From Malaya genurostris (taxonomy: Eukaryota > Arthropoda > Insecta > Diptera > Culicidae): a stretch of 64,000 bases of DNA. The stretch lies in contig NC_080572.1 in assembly GCF_030247185.1 (NCBI RefSeq), positions 88,973,435 through 89,037,434 on the forward strand. The letters run 5' to 3'. The notes under the pieces are model-generated. The model saw only the letters and a program-made list of their open reading frames with translations. It was not told the origin of the DNA and ran no database searches. This document shows positions 36,882-48,696 of this stretch, piece after piece; the stretch's first letter is position 1, and every line of letters starts with the position of its first letter. The translations under genes and the position numbers were made by a program.

Positions 36882-38029
36882 GTAAGTACTTTTCATTTTT
36901 TTTAAATGTCAAATAAATGCCATTTTATTCAAGCTCATCAATCAATGAAGTGAAAAATGTCTAACTAGCATACATTGTTCTCATAATTGTATTTCGAACT
37001 AGACAGTCTTGTGAGAAAACGAAAGACTCAATACGAAAGCTCTTTCAAATATTGTTTTTCCAGAATCAAATCCTTTCATGAAAATACATTAATAACAGGA
37101 CCAATCACCCAATGGCTGGGCACCTTCGAAGCATACTTTGGACGAGAATTTGCGCGTATTTCGACTTCATTTTTTGTGAATACGCAAACAAGCTGCTTTA
37201 AATTGAGAAGTCTTCATGTTCATTTAAGCCCAATCATTTTCAACTGGACTGGCATAGTGCAATAACAAATAAAAAAATCGAAAGAGATAGTAAACAGAGA
37301 GAATCTGTCATTTGCCTTTTTAATATGTTTATTTCGCATTTTGCTCCTTCCGCAAGCAACAGGTTTTGTATTGGTATTTCGGGTCGTTGTCCTCATGGAG
37401 AATCAAATTGTTGCTTTTGAGCAATTCCTGAAATGCTTAGCAGATCATCATACTCGACCTTCTCCGATTTGGATGAAACTTTGCACATGGCTCTAGTATG
37501 GCAAACCATAAGTTTTGAACCGATGGAGAGGTCAATCCGACTCACGACTGATTTTCAAAAAGGACGTATGTATTTTTGCATTTCACAAAAATTGTCTTTT
37601 TCAAATCGTTGTATTTCGGAAACCGTTAATTGTACAAAAGTGGCGTTCAGAAAGAAGTTGTACGGAATCGATTGGGCACTCTAAAAAAAATGACCACCGA
37701 AAAAAAAACAGGGCTTTATTTTTTTTTTGATGATTTTTATTTTAAAGCTGTTATCAAAACCTACAGATTGATGGCTATCCCATCCGTGCCTTTTGAAAAA
37801 TGAAGAAGTTACAGCTAAAACAATTTACAGATATATTCGAAATTTCAAGTTCTCGTTGAAAGATAATCATTTGAACAGTAGAATATTATAGAATATATTC
37901 CTATGACAGATTTCGTTTGCAGCTTTTTGACAAATGGGCGATCCCAACATACTGAATTTGATAAAATATTTGCTTATTTTACAGAACAAAACTATTGTTA
38001 TTATATATCGGGCTTCCAGACCTGTCCAG
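36882..38029. other. Non-coding, repeat-like
   Basis: About 37450-37690 has the wording of an unclassified mosquito repeat ('gatttggatgaaactttgca', 'ggcactctaaaaaaaatgac'). No gene is supported. Confidence 0.45.
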
Positions 38030-38279
38030 ACCTGGATGCATTTTGATGTGAATACGTCTTACTTTACTATGGAGCGCCTTTCTAAAATAAATAGAACTTA
38101 ATCGTGTATAACTCGATTAAAACTAAACGCAGCAACATAATTCTTCTTACATGCCATCAGGAATATGATCAGCAGTATGTGATTAAATTTTCAACAGTGT
38201 GAGATAACCATAAATAACTGAAAAACTAAACTTCCTCAAACCTTTCGAAATAATGAAGAAAACACATCACGGTTACTTG
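38030..38279 (+). repeat. TATA-module repeat family, copy A (left part)
   Basis: The blocks 'gaatacgtcttactttac', 'aactaaacgcagcaacataa', 'catgccatcaggaatatgat' and 'accataaataactgaaaaac' match, in order, the inverted copy at 61280-61460. The sequence is cut by the I-clade LINE at 38279/38280 and resumes at 44280. Confidence 0.75.
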
Positions 38280-38726
38280 TTTTTTTTTCCAAATAAAATT
38301 TTTATTAGGCTCATTTGCTTTAGCTTAACGTGGCCGATTGTCTTGTTGTTAGGGAGAGAGAAAGGGATGCCGTATTACGGGGCGGCATACTCCCCAGTTA
38401 GTAAGGGGACATAGGGAGGGTGGGACCTACACAGTATTGAATTGAAATTTGAATACATCATTGGTTTGTGGCATACATCTTTTAGACACATTTTGCGTTC
38501 GATGAATCTTCATGTTTTTAAGCTTGTAGCAATGAAGAGATTATTCTGGATTGGGATGCTTCGTTGGTGTGTTCTGACGTTGATGTGACGTTTTTGGGTA
38601 GCTTCCAGCAACTCAGTCAGTTCAAGGCAAGTGCATGCTCCGAAGCATCGTTTACACAGGCCATACTTCCAGCAACGTAAAGAAGAGTGCGGTAGAGCTT
38701 TAGACGAGAAAGAGATAGGGAGAGCA

Positions 38727-41700
38727 CTAAATTTGAGCATTGATAGTTTTCAAGAAGTTATAGATGAGAGTCTTATAAGGAAGATTTCGAGTTGCCAAGA
38801 CGTCGCGGACTGGTACGAAGGGTGGTATACCTCGGGCCCGAAGGGAACCTATGAGTTGGGACCTGGCATCACTATACTCGACACACATCCAAACAACATG
38901 CTCGATGTCATGATAACCCTCACCGCAAACGCAGACACCACTCTCAGCGAGCCCCACACGACGGAGATGCGCGCTGAACATATAATGATTAGACATGAGC
39001 CTTGACATTACACGAATAAAGTCTCGGCTCACGTCTAACCCCCGGAACCAAGCTTTCGTCGATACCTGTGGGATTATTGAGTGTAACCATCGTCCCAGAG
39101 TTCCACTATTCCATGTATTCTGCCAGCTAGCTAGAGTTTTCTGACGACAGCAACTGAAAAATTTATTGAAGCAGATTGGTCTTTCATAGATATCACCTTC
39201 TAGTGCGCCCACCTTGGCTAACGAGTCCGCCCTCTCATTGCCCCGTATGGAACAATGTGAGGGGACCCAAACCAAGGTAATCTGGTATGATTTTGCAGAT
39301 AAAGCACTCAATTGTTCCCGTATTTTCCCCAGGAAATACGGTGAGTGCTTTCCAGGCTTCACTGAACGGAGAGCCTCAATGGAACTGAGACTGTCCGATA
39401 CAATGAAGTAGTGATCTGTGGGCAGAGTGTCAATGATCTCAAGGGTATACTGAATTGCAGCTAGTTCTGCGACGTAAACTGAAGCTGGATCACTGAGTTT
39501 ATAGGAAGCGGTGAAATTTACATTGAATATACCGAAGCCAGTGGACCCGTCTAGATATGATCCGTCAGTGTAAAACATTTTATTACAGTCGACTTCTTTA
39601 AATTTATTATTAAAAATTTTTGGGATCTCTTGAGGGCGTACAGGATCCGGGATTCCACGAATTTCTTCTTTCATGGATGTGTCGAAAAACACAGTAGAAT
39701 TAGAAGTATCCACAAAATGAACACGATTGGGAACAAACGAAGAAGGATTTATATTCTGAGCCATGTAGTCAAAGTACAAGGACATAAAACGGGTTTGTGA
39801 ATTAAGCTCGACGAGCTTTTCAAAGTTTGTCGCATCGGATTAGCAGTCGATATGAGAGATCCCAGAACCTGTTTTTCAACGGTAAGACGCCCGCCAGCAC
39901 TTCAAGACTCATCGTATGGGTTGATTGCATGCAACCCAAGGCAATACGTAAACAACGATACTGAATTCTTTCCAGTTTAATGAAATGAATATTCGTAGCG
40001 GAGCGGAAACAGAAACATCCATATTCCATTACTGACAATATCGTCGTTTTGTACAACCTGATCAGGTCTCCTGGGTGAGAGCCCCACCAAGTTCCGGTTA
40101 TTGTACGAAGGAAATTGATTCTCTGTAGGCATTTTCGTTTCAAATACCTAATGTGACATCCCCAGGTACCTTTGGAGTCGAACCAGACCCCGAGATATTT
40201 AAATGTGAAAACCTGAGCTATGGTTTCACCCCCTAGTTGAAGCTGTAATTGCGCAGGTTCTTGCTTCCTTGAAAATACAACCAGCTCAGTTTTCTCCGTA
40301 GAGAACTCGATACCCATTTGAAAAGCCCATGTCGACAAGTTGTCGAGGGTATCTTGCAATGGTCCTTGGAGATCGGCAGCTTTGGGTCCTATAATAGACA
40401 CAACACTGTCGTCGGCAAGTTGTCTTAGCGTGCAAGATGTGTTGATACATTCATCAATGTTATTTACGTAAAAGTTGTATAAAAGGGGGCTTGAGCATGA
40501 GCCCTGAGGAAGACCCATGTAACTGAATCGCTTTGTCGTCAAATCACCATGCTCAAAATGCATGTGTTTCTCGGACAATAGATTATATAAAAAGTTGTTC
40601 AAAACTGGTGAAAGACCATGCTGATGCAACTTCTCAGATAGAACGTTAATGGAAACTGAATCGAATGCCCCCTTGATGTCGAGGAAAACTGATGCCATTT
40701 GTTCTTTACGAGCAAATGCCATTTGAATTTCTGTTGAGAGCAACGCTAGACAATCGTTCGTTCCTTTGCCCCTGCGTAACCCAAATTGTGTACCTGAAAG
40801 CAATCCATTTGTTTCGACCCAATTGTCTAGACGGAAGAGAATCATTTTCTCCAACAATTTCCGAATACAGGAAAGCATAGCAATCGGCCGATACGAATTG
40901 TGATCGGAGGCTGGTTTTCCAGGTTTTTGAATAGTAATAACTCTCACTTCTCTCCATTCGTGTGGGACAATATTACCCTCGAGGAACTTGTTGAATAAAT
41001 TCAACAAGCGCCTTTTGGCAGAGTCGGGCAGATTTTTCAACAAGTTGAATTTAATTCTGTCTAACCCCGGGGCTCTATTGTTACACGACAAGAGCGCAAG
41101 TGAGAACTCTACCATCGAAAACGGTGTTTCGTTTGTATTCAATGTCGCGACGCGGGATATCTTCTGTTCCGGAACAGAATCAGGACATACTTTCTTAGCG
41201 AAATCAAATATCCAGCGGTTAGAATATTCCTCGCTTTCGTTCGCGTGATTTCGATTGCGCATGCGACGGGCCGTATTCCAAAGAGTGCTCATTGCTGTTT
41301 CTCTCGTTAATCCGTCAACAAACCTTCGCCAGTAACCGCGTTTCTTAGCTTTAATCAGACTTTTCATTTGAAATTCTAACGCCGCGTATTTCCGATAATT
41401 ATCTGGAGTTCCGTTCCTTCTTAACGAGATGAAGGCTGAAGCTTTTTTCGTTTTCAGGTCTGAGCACTCTTTGTCCCACCATGGGTTGGGAGAACGCATA
41501 CTAGTTTGCGCGCTAGGTACTCGTTTCGTCTGAGCTTGAATTGCGGTGTCAAGAATCAAGCCAGCCAAAAATGTATAATCTTCCTCCGGAGGAAGCTCCT
41601 GTGATGTTTCTAGTTTCTCAGATATCGAGCTCGCGTAACGTTTCCAATCAATGTTTCGTGTGAAATCGTACGAAACATTGATTGTTTCCGATGGTCTTCC

Positions 41701-42405
41701 ACGGTTAGTGATAGAAACTATGATCGGCAAGTGATCGCTACCGTGAGGATCACAGATTACCTTCCACTTGCAATCTAACTGTAGCGAAGTCGAGCAAAGG
41801 GATAAATCCAGCGCACTTGGTTGTGCTGGCGGTCTAGGGTTCCGTGTCATTTCTCCCGTGTTTAGAATTGTCAAATTGAAGTTGTCACACAGATCTTGGA
41901 TTAACGAAGAACGATTATCATCATATAAGCAGCCCCATCCTGTACCATGCGAGTTAAAGTCCCCTAAAACCAGCCGCGGTGAAGGAAGAAGTTCTATGAT
42001 GTCTGCAAGCCGACGATGCCCTATCGAGACTCTGGGAGGAATGTAGATAGAAGCTATACATAGATCTTTGCCTTTAATATTAATTTGGCAAGCAACAACT
42101 TCAATTCCCGGTGTCGAGGGGAGGTTAACACGATAAAATGAATAGCACTTTTTAATCCCTAAAAGTACCCCTCCATATGAGTCTTCTCGGTCCAGGCGGA
42201 TTATGTTAAAATTATGGAAGTCGAGGTTGATGTTAGAAGTAAGCCAAGTTTCACTCAAGGAGAATACATCGCAATTATGAGTATGTATTAAGTGTTTGAA
42301 AGAATCAAGTTTTGGGATGATACTTCTGCAATTCCACTGAAGCACAATGATCATATCTTCGATTCTCAGTGGTAAATTATCCATCAAAAGATACGATCGC
42401 TGCAA
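38727..42405 (-). pseudogene. I-element ORF2: endonuclease, reverse transcriptase, RNase H
   Basis: ORF2 would carry out target-primed reverse transcription. From 42405 (MQRSYLLMDN) the endonuclease shows LQWNCRSI, SETWL, LVLGDFNSHG and GSDHLPI. The reverse transcriptase shows NSYRPIAMLSC, FLDIKGAFDSV, GLPQGSCSSPLLYN and active-site LADD. The first frame (861 codons) ends at 39820. The continuation FEKLVELNSQTRFMSLYF and the RNase H (YTDGSYLDG, VYVAELAAIQ, FIVSDSLSS, VWVPSHCSIRGNERAD) lie in a shifted frame down to 38727. Comparison with the copy at 51124, which still has RCEVLYPLVINNFERL, shows that a small deletion near 39830 caused the frameshift. Otherwise the coding region is open. Confidence 0.92.
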
Positions 42406-42534
42406 GGAGGGGCCATTGTTCAGTCAACTGTTTTAAAAATGTCCTTACTGTTGGCAGTAGAGCAGTTAGGAAGCTTTTCAGAGGATCAGTAATATTGAAG
42501 GCTGTTAATATCCAGTCCACGATATCAGAAAATT

Positions 42535-43837
42535 TCAATAATCCAGCGTTTGTTGGATTTTCTGGTTGTGCTTTCGGTCATTCGGTTTTTTTGATGCCCC
42601 AGGAAGTGCTGGGTACTCCTTATCATCCCTAAGTTTTTTGAACCCAGGAGGTGTTTGCTTCGGTTTTGAGTCAGCACTTTTTGTTTCCGTTTGGTTCTTT
42701 TGTGACGAAGAGGACAGTCTGAGGCCTTTACGAGGAAGCTTGGGAGAAGCCAGATTTTGTCTTTTCCTGCTTCCTTCAACCTGTGTGTAGGAAGGTCCTT
42801 CGCCTGGGTCGTCAGAGGTATCCTCTTCAACTGGCAAGATTGCAAACGGGTTCTCAGGGGTCGATGGAGTGGTTCTTTTTAAGATTTCCGCATAAGAACG
42901 TTTGGAACGTTCTTTCACGGATCGCTTCAATTTCTACGCACGCTGTATGTACGTAGGGCACACCGAAAGATCATGAGGATTCTCCCCGCAGTAGCAACAC
43001 TTTTCCACTGCTCTTCTGCAGAGATCGTCCTCATGGGCCTCTCCGCATTTGCCGCATCGCAGTTTGTTGCAACAATAGGTTTTCCGTATGACCTAGCTGT
43101 TTGCAGCTTGTACAATGCATTACCCGCGGTACATACAGCCGAACAGGTAGACGAACTCCACTCACTACCAAATAATTTGGAAGTGCAGATCCGGCAAAAG
43201 TCACGCGAAATGAGTCCGATTGGTAAAATTTACCATCTATCGATTTGGAGTGCAATTGCTTGCACTCCAAAATTTTCACTGGTTGAAGGTCGGGGTTTTT
43301 AAAACGGCCTACCCCGTCCTTCATCAGATCTTCGATTGTCAGACTTTCGTCACGGACCACACCGTCGATCTCCACCACATGAGACGGGACGTACACGCGG
43401 TACTCCTTCGTGAACAACTCGCTGGTAGCAATCTCGTTTGCTTGCTTCAGGTCGGACACAACAACGCGTAACTTGTTTGGCGAAACCTTATCTATTGTTT
43501 TTATTACCGAGTAATGTTTTTCCAGGTCCCGAGCAATATTTAAAACTCTGAGAGACTTTAATTTGGGCCGGAAGTATACCACCCACGGACCCCCCGAGCC
43601 ATCGTCTTGGTAAACTTTTTGGCGAGCAGGCAATATCTTAGAGGGAGATGGAGGCATCGGAGAGGGAGATGGCATCGGAGAGGGAGATGGTATCGGAGGG
43701 GGAGATGGTATCGGAGGGGGAGATGGTATAGGAGGGGTAGATGGCATCTCGGAAGCAAACTCAGCCTCTAAATGTTCTTCGTTCATTCGTTCAGCTTCGC
43801 CCTCCTCCGAGACACCCCCACTGTCATCAATATTCAT
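42535..43837 (-). pseudogene. I-element ORF1: Gag-like nucleic-acid-binding protein
   Basis: The start MNIDDSGGVSEEGEAE at 43837 is followed by an acidic N-terminus, then a Pro/Ser repeat (PIPSPPP units from an 18-bp minisatellite at about 43640-43745). Next comes an RRM-like region (VVYFRPKLKSLRVLNIARDL) and LPNYLVVSGVRLPVRLYVPR. Three zinc knuckles follow at about 43115-42960: CTSCKQLGH, CGKCGEAHEDDLC and CCYCGENPHDLSVC. A frameshift falls inside the first knuckle (about 43080) and an in-frame TAG stands after YIQRA (about 42927). Beyond it the frame continues through KRSVKERSKRSYAEILKR to the end at 42535. Both breaks disable the protein. Confidence 0.88.
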
Positions 43838-44279
43838 ATTTAAAGTGCGGGAGTAAAGAAGTCTCCCGCACTTGAAATGAGAAAGAAAGAAATAAAATGA
43901 AAAGAAAATATATGAATAGTAAAAGTTGAAAGAAAAAGTTTGAGAAAATACTTAACAGTATGTCACGGTAAGCTGTTAGGTGAGTTGCTCCTTCACTCCT
44001 TCGTTGTGCTTCAGCGTGACCTTGACTCAGGATTTGGCTGCTGCGATGCGGGTAGCAAACAATAGAAATAACTGCTGCCCGAGGATAGCACAATGGCGTC
44101 TACTGTCGATACCGATACAAAACCGGTGCACAGACAGAACTCACTTGCGGGGATGCTACTTTTTATCACTTTTATTTAATGCCTATACTACAGCCTCTGC
44201 TGTGATAGGCACCTTCGTCTTACCGATGTCGATTGTTAAAAAAACGCGTGTGCTCACTTCGAACATTCGGTTACGAATG

Positions 44280-44911
44280 ACATCACGGTTACTTGGTTTT
44301 CTTTTACCTGAGCCGATGGTTTTGAAGTAATTGTGCACTTATCAGTCCCGATGTTCAACTGGAACGAGTATAAAAGGTATAATTTGATCGAAAATCGTTC
44401 ATCTATTCTAGTACGTTAGACGAAATTGGACATCGAGCTTCTGCATGGTAGAAAGCCTCAAACGCTCAGGTCGCGCTCGCATTCGACTCTTGGACGTCGT
44501 GGCGAGCAGTCGCCTGCAACCAACAGCAGCAGGGATCTGAATCTAGGATTAAATTATAGATTTGAATATAAATCCTGGATTCTGGTCCACCTGAATTCTG
44601 AACTTAATTTCTGGTTTAGAATTTAGTTGCAGTCTTCAGTTTCAGAGTTTAGATCCAGATTAACAGGTTCAAAGTTAAAAACTATGACTCTGGAGCTGAA
44701 TTCTAATTCCTGATTCTGAAAATGGTTTCTTGACTAGAATTTGGAACTGAATTTAGTTCTTAAATTAAGTTCAGGATTCGAATCCAAAGTTCATATTTAG
44801 GATTTCAACCTCAGAACTCATGAACAAAAGTTCAGGATATGAATTTTCAATTTAGATTCTGAAACTAAATGCTTGATTTGAACTCCGAACATGAATTTCC
44901 GAACTGACTCC
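44280..44911 (+). repeat. TATA-module repeat family, copy A (right part)
   Basis: A core-promoter-like block 'gagtataaaagg' (44367-44378) is followed about 30 bp later by a TCAT-type initiator-like word and 'gttagacgaaattgg'. Then comes a degenerate array of GAATTC/CTGAA/GTTCCAG words from about 44535. The same order appears inverted at 60285-61260. The array continues beyond the TTAA MITE, at 46003-46095 and perhaps 46600-46750. Confidence 0.7.
44367..44378 (+). promoter_or_regulatory. TATA box of the repeat family
   Basis: 'gagtataaaagg' is conserved between copy A and copy B (about 61228-61240, inverted), with flanking 'gatcgaaaatcg' conserved too. This suggests a Pol II promoter carried by the repeat. 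Confidence 0.45.
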
Positions 44912-44915
44912 TTAA

Positions 44916-46002
44916 GGTGAAATGTAGCGGAATGCGAAAATCGCGTTTTTGATCAATTATTCAAAAACTAGACCGATTTTCGAAAAACCAAAAACACTTA
45001 AGTTTTCGAAATCAAATTTATCATAACTAAGTATTCTTAGAATTTTGAAATTTTGCTTTGCCGAGCCGTAATTGGTTTTTGAAATGTATAAACGGTAACT
45101 GTTCCGTTCCACGGGGATGATTTTAGAACTGAAAAGTAGTGTTTGTAGCAGAATTTCACAAAGAATCTGAAAATGCAACTCAAAATTATAAAATTTTAGC
45201 TAAAACAACCGAAAATTGAAAAAGTTTACATAAACTTTTCCGCATTTTTTTTTATTGCTTGCGCGCTGCTGTTTCGTATTGAGTTGGTGTGAGAAATGCA
45301 CGGTGGGCACAGTGGCATTATATCGTGAGCAAAAATTACATGTAAAATTATGACGCGAATTTATGCAGCATTGGGTTTTGTGTTGAAATAAAAACGAGTT
45401 GAATACAATAAAATGGGTATTGTAAGAAATTGTTTATTTTCTAAGTAACTGTCATTTATAATGCTAATAATGTCCAATTCTGTTGAGTTCAATGCATTGA
45501 TGTTGCTGAAGCAATAAAACTTGGCTGTGTGATATCGTATAACAGGTATTATTTTAGATTGTAGCAATTTTTATAGCAAAACTATAACTTCATCATTGAC
45601 AAGCTACTGAATGAAATACAAACCAAGTATTGTCGTGATATAAACAATGTGATAAACATTGATAAACAACAGGCATGTACATGGTTATCAAGTTGGTTAA
45701 TACATATACATATAACCTCATGTTAGTCATTCATAATTACTCATGATTTATAGCTCTAGTGTAAGAGTAATCACTAACAATAACGATTGTATTAGCATAT
45801 ATTCAAAGTGTGAAGGATTCAAAATCCATTACGTTCAGTCTTTTTTACAAGCCAATATAACGGAAGGTAAACCCACTGCGCTCAATCATTGAAAAAAGTT
45901 CTTGTTTCTATGTGTCCGTTTTTTTTGGTATGCTTTGTGCGACGGTTCGTTCAACTGAAGCGGATAAAATTTTGCGCGCATTTTATGACGCTACATTTCA
46001 CC
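44916..46002. mobile_element. TTAA-flanked MITE (piggyBac-like target)
   Basis: A 1087-bp element with 14-bp inverted ends 'ggtgaaatgtagcg'/'cgctacatttcacc', flanked on both sides by TTAA. TTAA duplication points to piggyBac-type mobilisation, though the ends are not the usual CCC. No open frame of note. It interrupts the degenerate array of the TATA-module repeat. Confidence 0.75.
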
Positions 46003-46109
46003 TTAAGCAGACATTTATACTGAATTCAATTTCAGGAATTAGCTTTCTGAACTCAGCTTCAGAATTCATTTCCAGGATTCAGAACCTGAACACTTTTGCT
46101 GATTAAAAA

Positions 46110-46600
46110 CGTTTTTCTACATCAATCATTTCCGATCGAATCAGAAGTATTTTTTTTTTAATTTAGATCTTTAATGATCTCGACTTGACATGATTATGAT
46201 CATACAAAAATCAAAATCACTTAGAGATCAGATCAGTTCTGATGATAATGATAATTTATTCCTTGATTAAGATCACCTGAAATTAGCAGTGATCGGTGGT
46301 TTTCCTAGATCTAATGATTTTTCAACTAACAGAATTTTGTTTTAATAACAACACCAGTTATTTCAACTAAAATATTTGTTGAAATTGAAAGGTATGTGTC
46401 CTCACTAATTGACAGCATTTTTTTTTTTTCAAACAGTTAAATTAGTTGTTTCAACCATCGTTTCTGCTAATCGAAAAACAAAAATGACAGTTTAGTTGAA
46501 ACAACAATCGATTAGTTGTACCAAATTTTAACCAATCGAATTCAGAAAATCAACTAATATTCTGGTTGAAAAGGGATCGCGGGTGGTTCCGTGTGGATTC
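46110..46600. repeat. Two interspersed repeats (GATCA-rich; 'ttcaactaa' type)
   Basis: About 46165-46310 is GATCA/TGATC-rich and resembles 58195-58330. About 46320-46600 is rich in 'ttcaactaa/gttgaaa' words and ends 'ttccgtgtgg', as does 63310-63580. Ends are not sharply defined. Confidence 0.5.
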
Positions 46601-46924
46601 AGAAAATGAGTTCAGTTGCATAGTTCTAAAACTAAATTTATGACCCGATTTCTTGATATAGATTCCGAAACTAAACTTTGCAATTAAATTCTGAGCCTAA
46701 TCAAGATTTAGAGTTTGGTTCTTGAATCCAGTACCAGAATTCAAAAGTTCAATGAAATGTTTGCAAAAAATCTCAACGGTTATAAACATTGGGTAAATTC
46801 TGCAAGTCGATTTTTTAGAACCGTTAAAATATTCTCAAAGGATATACACAATCTAAATGTACAAAAAAGTCTATTTGCTTCCTGTAAATAATACATTGTA
46901 TGGTAGACTATGTTTGTAGTGAAT

Positions 46925-47235
46925 AAGTTCAATTTTTGCAATGACTGAGTGGAAACATATGTTGGAGAAGCCAAATGAATGAAAAACTTAAAAGAAAAGA
47001 TTTTTTGGTAAAAGATACGCATTCCGTGCATACGCGCAACCATTTCGCCACCCTGAACCTTGTGATAGACACAGCTCTAAAACACGGCTAGGCATATTAG
47101 AATGCATATGAACGCAGGTTCTAGTCCTGTCTCTGAGCGTATTTATTTTTCCAAGAAATTATCTTTTCTTTTAAGCTTTTCATTTATTTGGATTCTCCCA
47201 TGTATGTTTCCACTCAGTCATTGCAAAAATTTATA
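46925..47235. repeat. Long inverted repeat enclosing a tRNA-like sequence
   Basis: Arms of about 80-85 bp (about 46930-47008 and 47151-47232) share 'tttttgcaatgactgagtgg', 'aaacata' and 'cttaaaagaaaagat' in inverted order. The loop of about 140 bp contains, near 47066-47137, a tRNA-like T-arm 'caggttctagtcctg' (box B) with a D-arm-like 'agctctaaaacacggct' upstream. The acceptor stem cannot be paired, so it is not a functional tRNA. It could be a hairpin MITE that captured a SINE head. Confidence 0.65.
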
Positions 47236-47284
47236 CTTAGTTATATAGCGACTATATGTCAAACCAACTAAAATTAATAAATCG

Positions 47285-47823
47285 TCAATAAGTTAAGGTT
47301 TCGGCTGCCGAGACATGTTTCCTAAGATGTGCCTTCGTTAATGTCCAAAATTCCTCAATTGGTCGAAGTTGTGGACAATTTGGTGGATTGGGACAAAAGT
47401 GACATTTTTGGTAGCATACCATTCTACCGTAGATTTCGAGTAGTGGCAAGAAGCAAGATCTGGCCAGAAGACAACAGGATCCTTGGGGCTTCGAATCATG
47501 GGTAGAAGTCGTTTTTGTAAACATTCTTTGATGTATATTTCCCTGTTTATTGAAGCAGTGGTGATGAAGGGTTTCGAAATCTTACCGCAGCTACAAATTG
47601 CTTGCCAGACCATAGCTAACTTACCAAATTTTTCGGTTTCAATAGATGTCTCGGACTGGATTAACAATTGCCCTTCTCGTACCGTATAATATTGAGGTCC
47701 CAGCAAGGATTTATAATCGAGTTTCACGTAGGTTTCGTCGTCCATAGTTATGCAGTTCAAATTTCCAGCAAGAATCGTATCGTACAGCTTTCGAAGCCTC
47801 GGCCTGATCGATGCTTGGACCAA
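47285..47823 (-). pseudogene. DD37E transposase fragment
   Basis: It begins inside the protein (ASIRPRLRKLYDTILAGN) and contains both metal-binding regions: MDDETYVKLDYK, VFWPDLASCHY and, in a shifted frame, NCPQLRPIEEFW with a tail KAHLRKHVSAAET. A short deletion before the Pro-rich PPNCPQ block shifts the frame. It is close kin of the copy at 28155-32347 (same HVSAAET end). The N-terminal DNA-binding half is missing and abuts the repeat at 47830. Confidence 0.88.
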
Positions 47824-47829
47824 TTTTTT

Positions 47830-48060
47830 TCAACATTTAAACAACCTTTACGTAATAAACGTGATATTGGCAACAGTCTTACTCCTTTTATTTATTCGTT
47901 TCGTGAAAGACGCATAGAAAATACTCAAACAGGGAAAAAGTTATTGAGAAATCAAATCTAGAGTTATTTTATTACATTCTCGTGTTATGAAATTTTGAAA
48001 ATGCACCCAGGTGAATATTGTAACGAAAGTCGTAGTCCTACGTCAAAATGTGACAAAACA
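47830..48060 (+). repeat. Dispersed repeat, copy 2 (pair with 3700-3960)
   Basis: Collinear with 3700-3960: 'tttaaacaac', 'gtaataaacgtga', 'caaacagggaaa', 'gaaatcaaatct', 'gaaaatgcaccca', 'cctacgtcaaaat'. Confidence 0.55.
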
Positions 48061-48159
48061 AAAGCCTGATGTTCCAGCAAAGCAATCCGAAGTGACTACC
48101 CATCGGTTAATTTATGTTCTTGTTGATGAATGTATACACCCAGGGGCAAATTTACTCAC

Positions 48160-48680
48160 CGATTTCCAGCGAAATTCACTCCAGTACTGGCGGACTGTGT
48201 CCTCGGGTACCTTCTAATTGATTCATCCACTAAACTGGTCATGGTACTTCCCAGCGAATTTCGTACACTGCTGCTGGTAGCCGACGAGGTGGTCCGCTGT
48301 TGATTACCGGTGGTGAACTGGTTGAACATCCGGTCTCGCTCTGCCTGTCGTGCCTTTTCCTGTTCGTTGTACAGCTTCGAATGGTACAGTTCGATGTTGT
48401 TCTTGAGATTCTGATACAGATCTCCTCCTTCCAACAAATCTGTACCCTGAGTCGCCGGCAGAACCGGATCACCAAACAAACTGGTCTGTTCCTGGTATTT
48501 TTGATTTTCCATCGATGATGACGGCGATGACGTCGAGTAATAGAAGCCATAGCGCGATCGTGATCCGACTGTCGAGGTGTCATCACTCTGGTTGAACATG
48601 TTTATGCCCATCGCATGGCGCCGCGCCTTGGAAGCCCACGCGTTGGTATCTGCTCCCAGTTGGCTAGTGGAACTTTCTAC
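48160..48680 (-). CDS. Host gene, first visible coding exon
   Basis: It ends at donor 'aatcg|gtgagt' in phase 2 and joins exon 22432-22881 through CG|G (Arg). It encodes MGINMFNQSDDTSTVGSRSR from an ATG at 48611, then YGFYYSTSSPSSS, a charged stretch NEQEKARQAERDRMF and a Ser/Thr-rich end. Upstream of that ATG the frame stays open to 48680 (VESSTSQLG, NAWASKARRHA), where a 'tacgtag' acceptor-like AG lies. A stronger acceptor, 'ccgctgtttcag' at 48697, would place an in-frame TAG in the exon. So either this is an internal exon starting at 48680, or the start codon is the 48611 ATG with the sequence before it untranslated. I do not recognise the protein. Confidence 0.72.
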
Positions 48681-48696
48681 CTACGTATGTCACCAT

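Larger units (their letters stand above)
38280..44279 (-). mobile_element. I-clade LINE (MosquI-like), nearly full length
   Basis: A 6.0-kb element is flanked by a perfect 16-bp duplication 'acatcacggttacttg' (38264-38279; 44280-44295). Read on the minus strand it starts CATTCGTAACCG, carries ORF1 with three zinc knuckles and ORF2 with endonuclease, reverse transcriptase and RNase H, and ends in a short A-rich tail. RNase H after reverse transcriptase places it in the I group, not Jockey. Only about three inactivating changes are visible, so the insertion is fairly recent. Confidence 0.93.
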
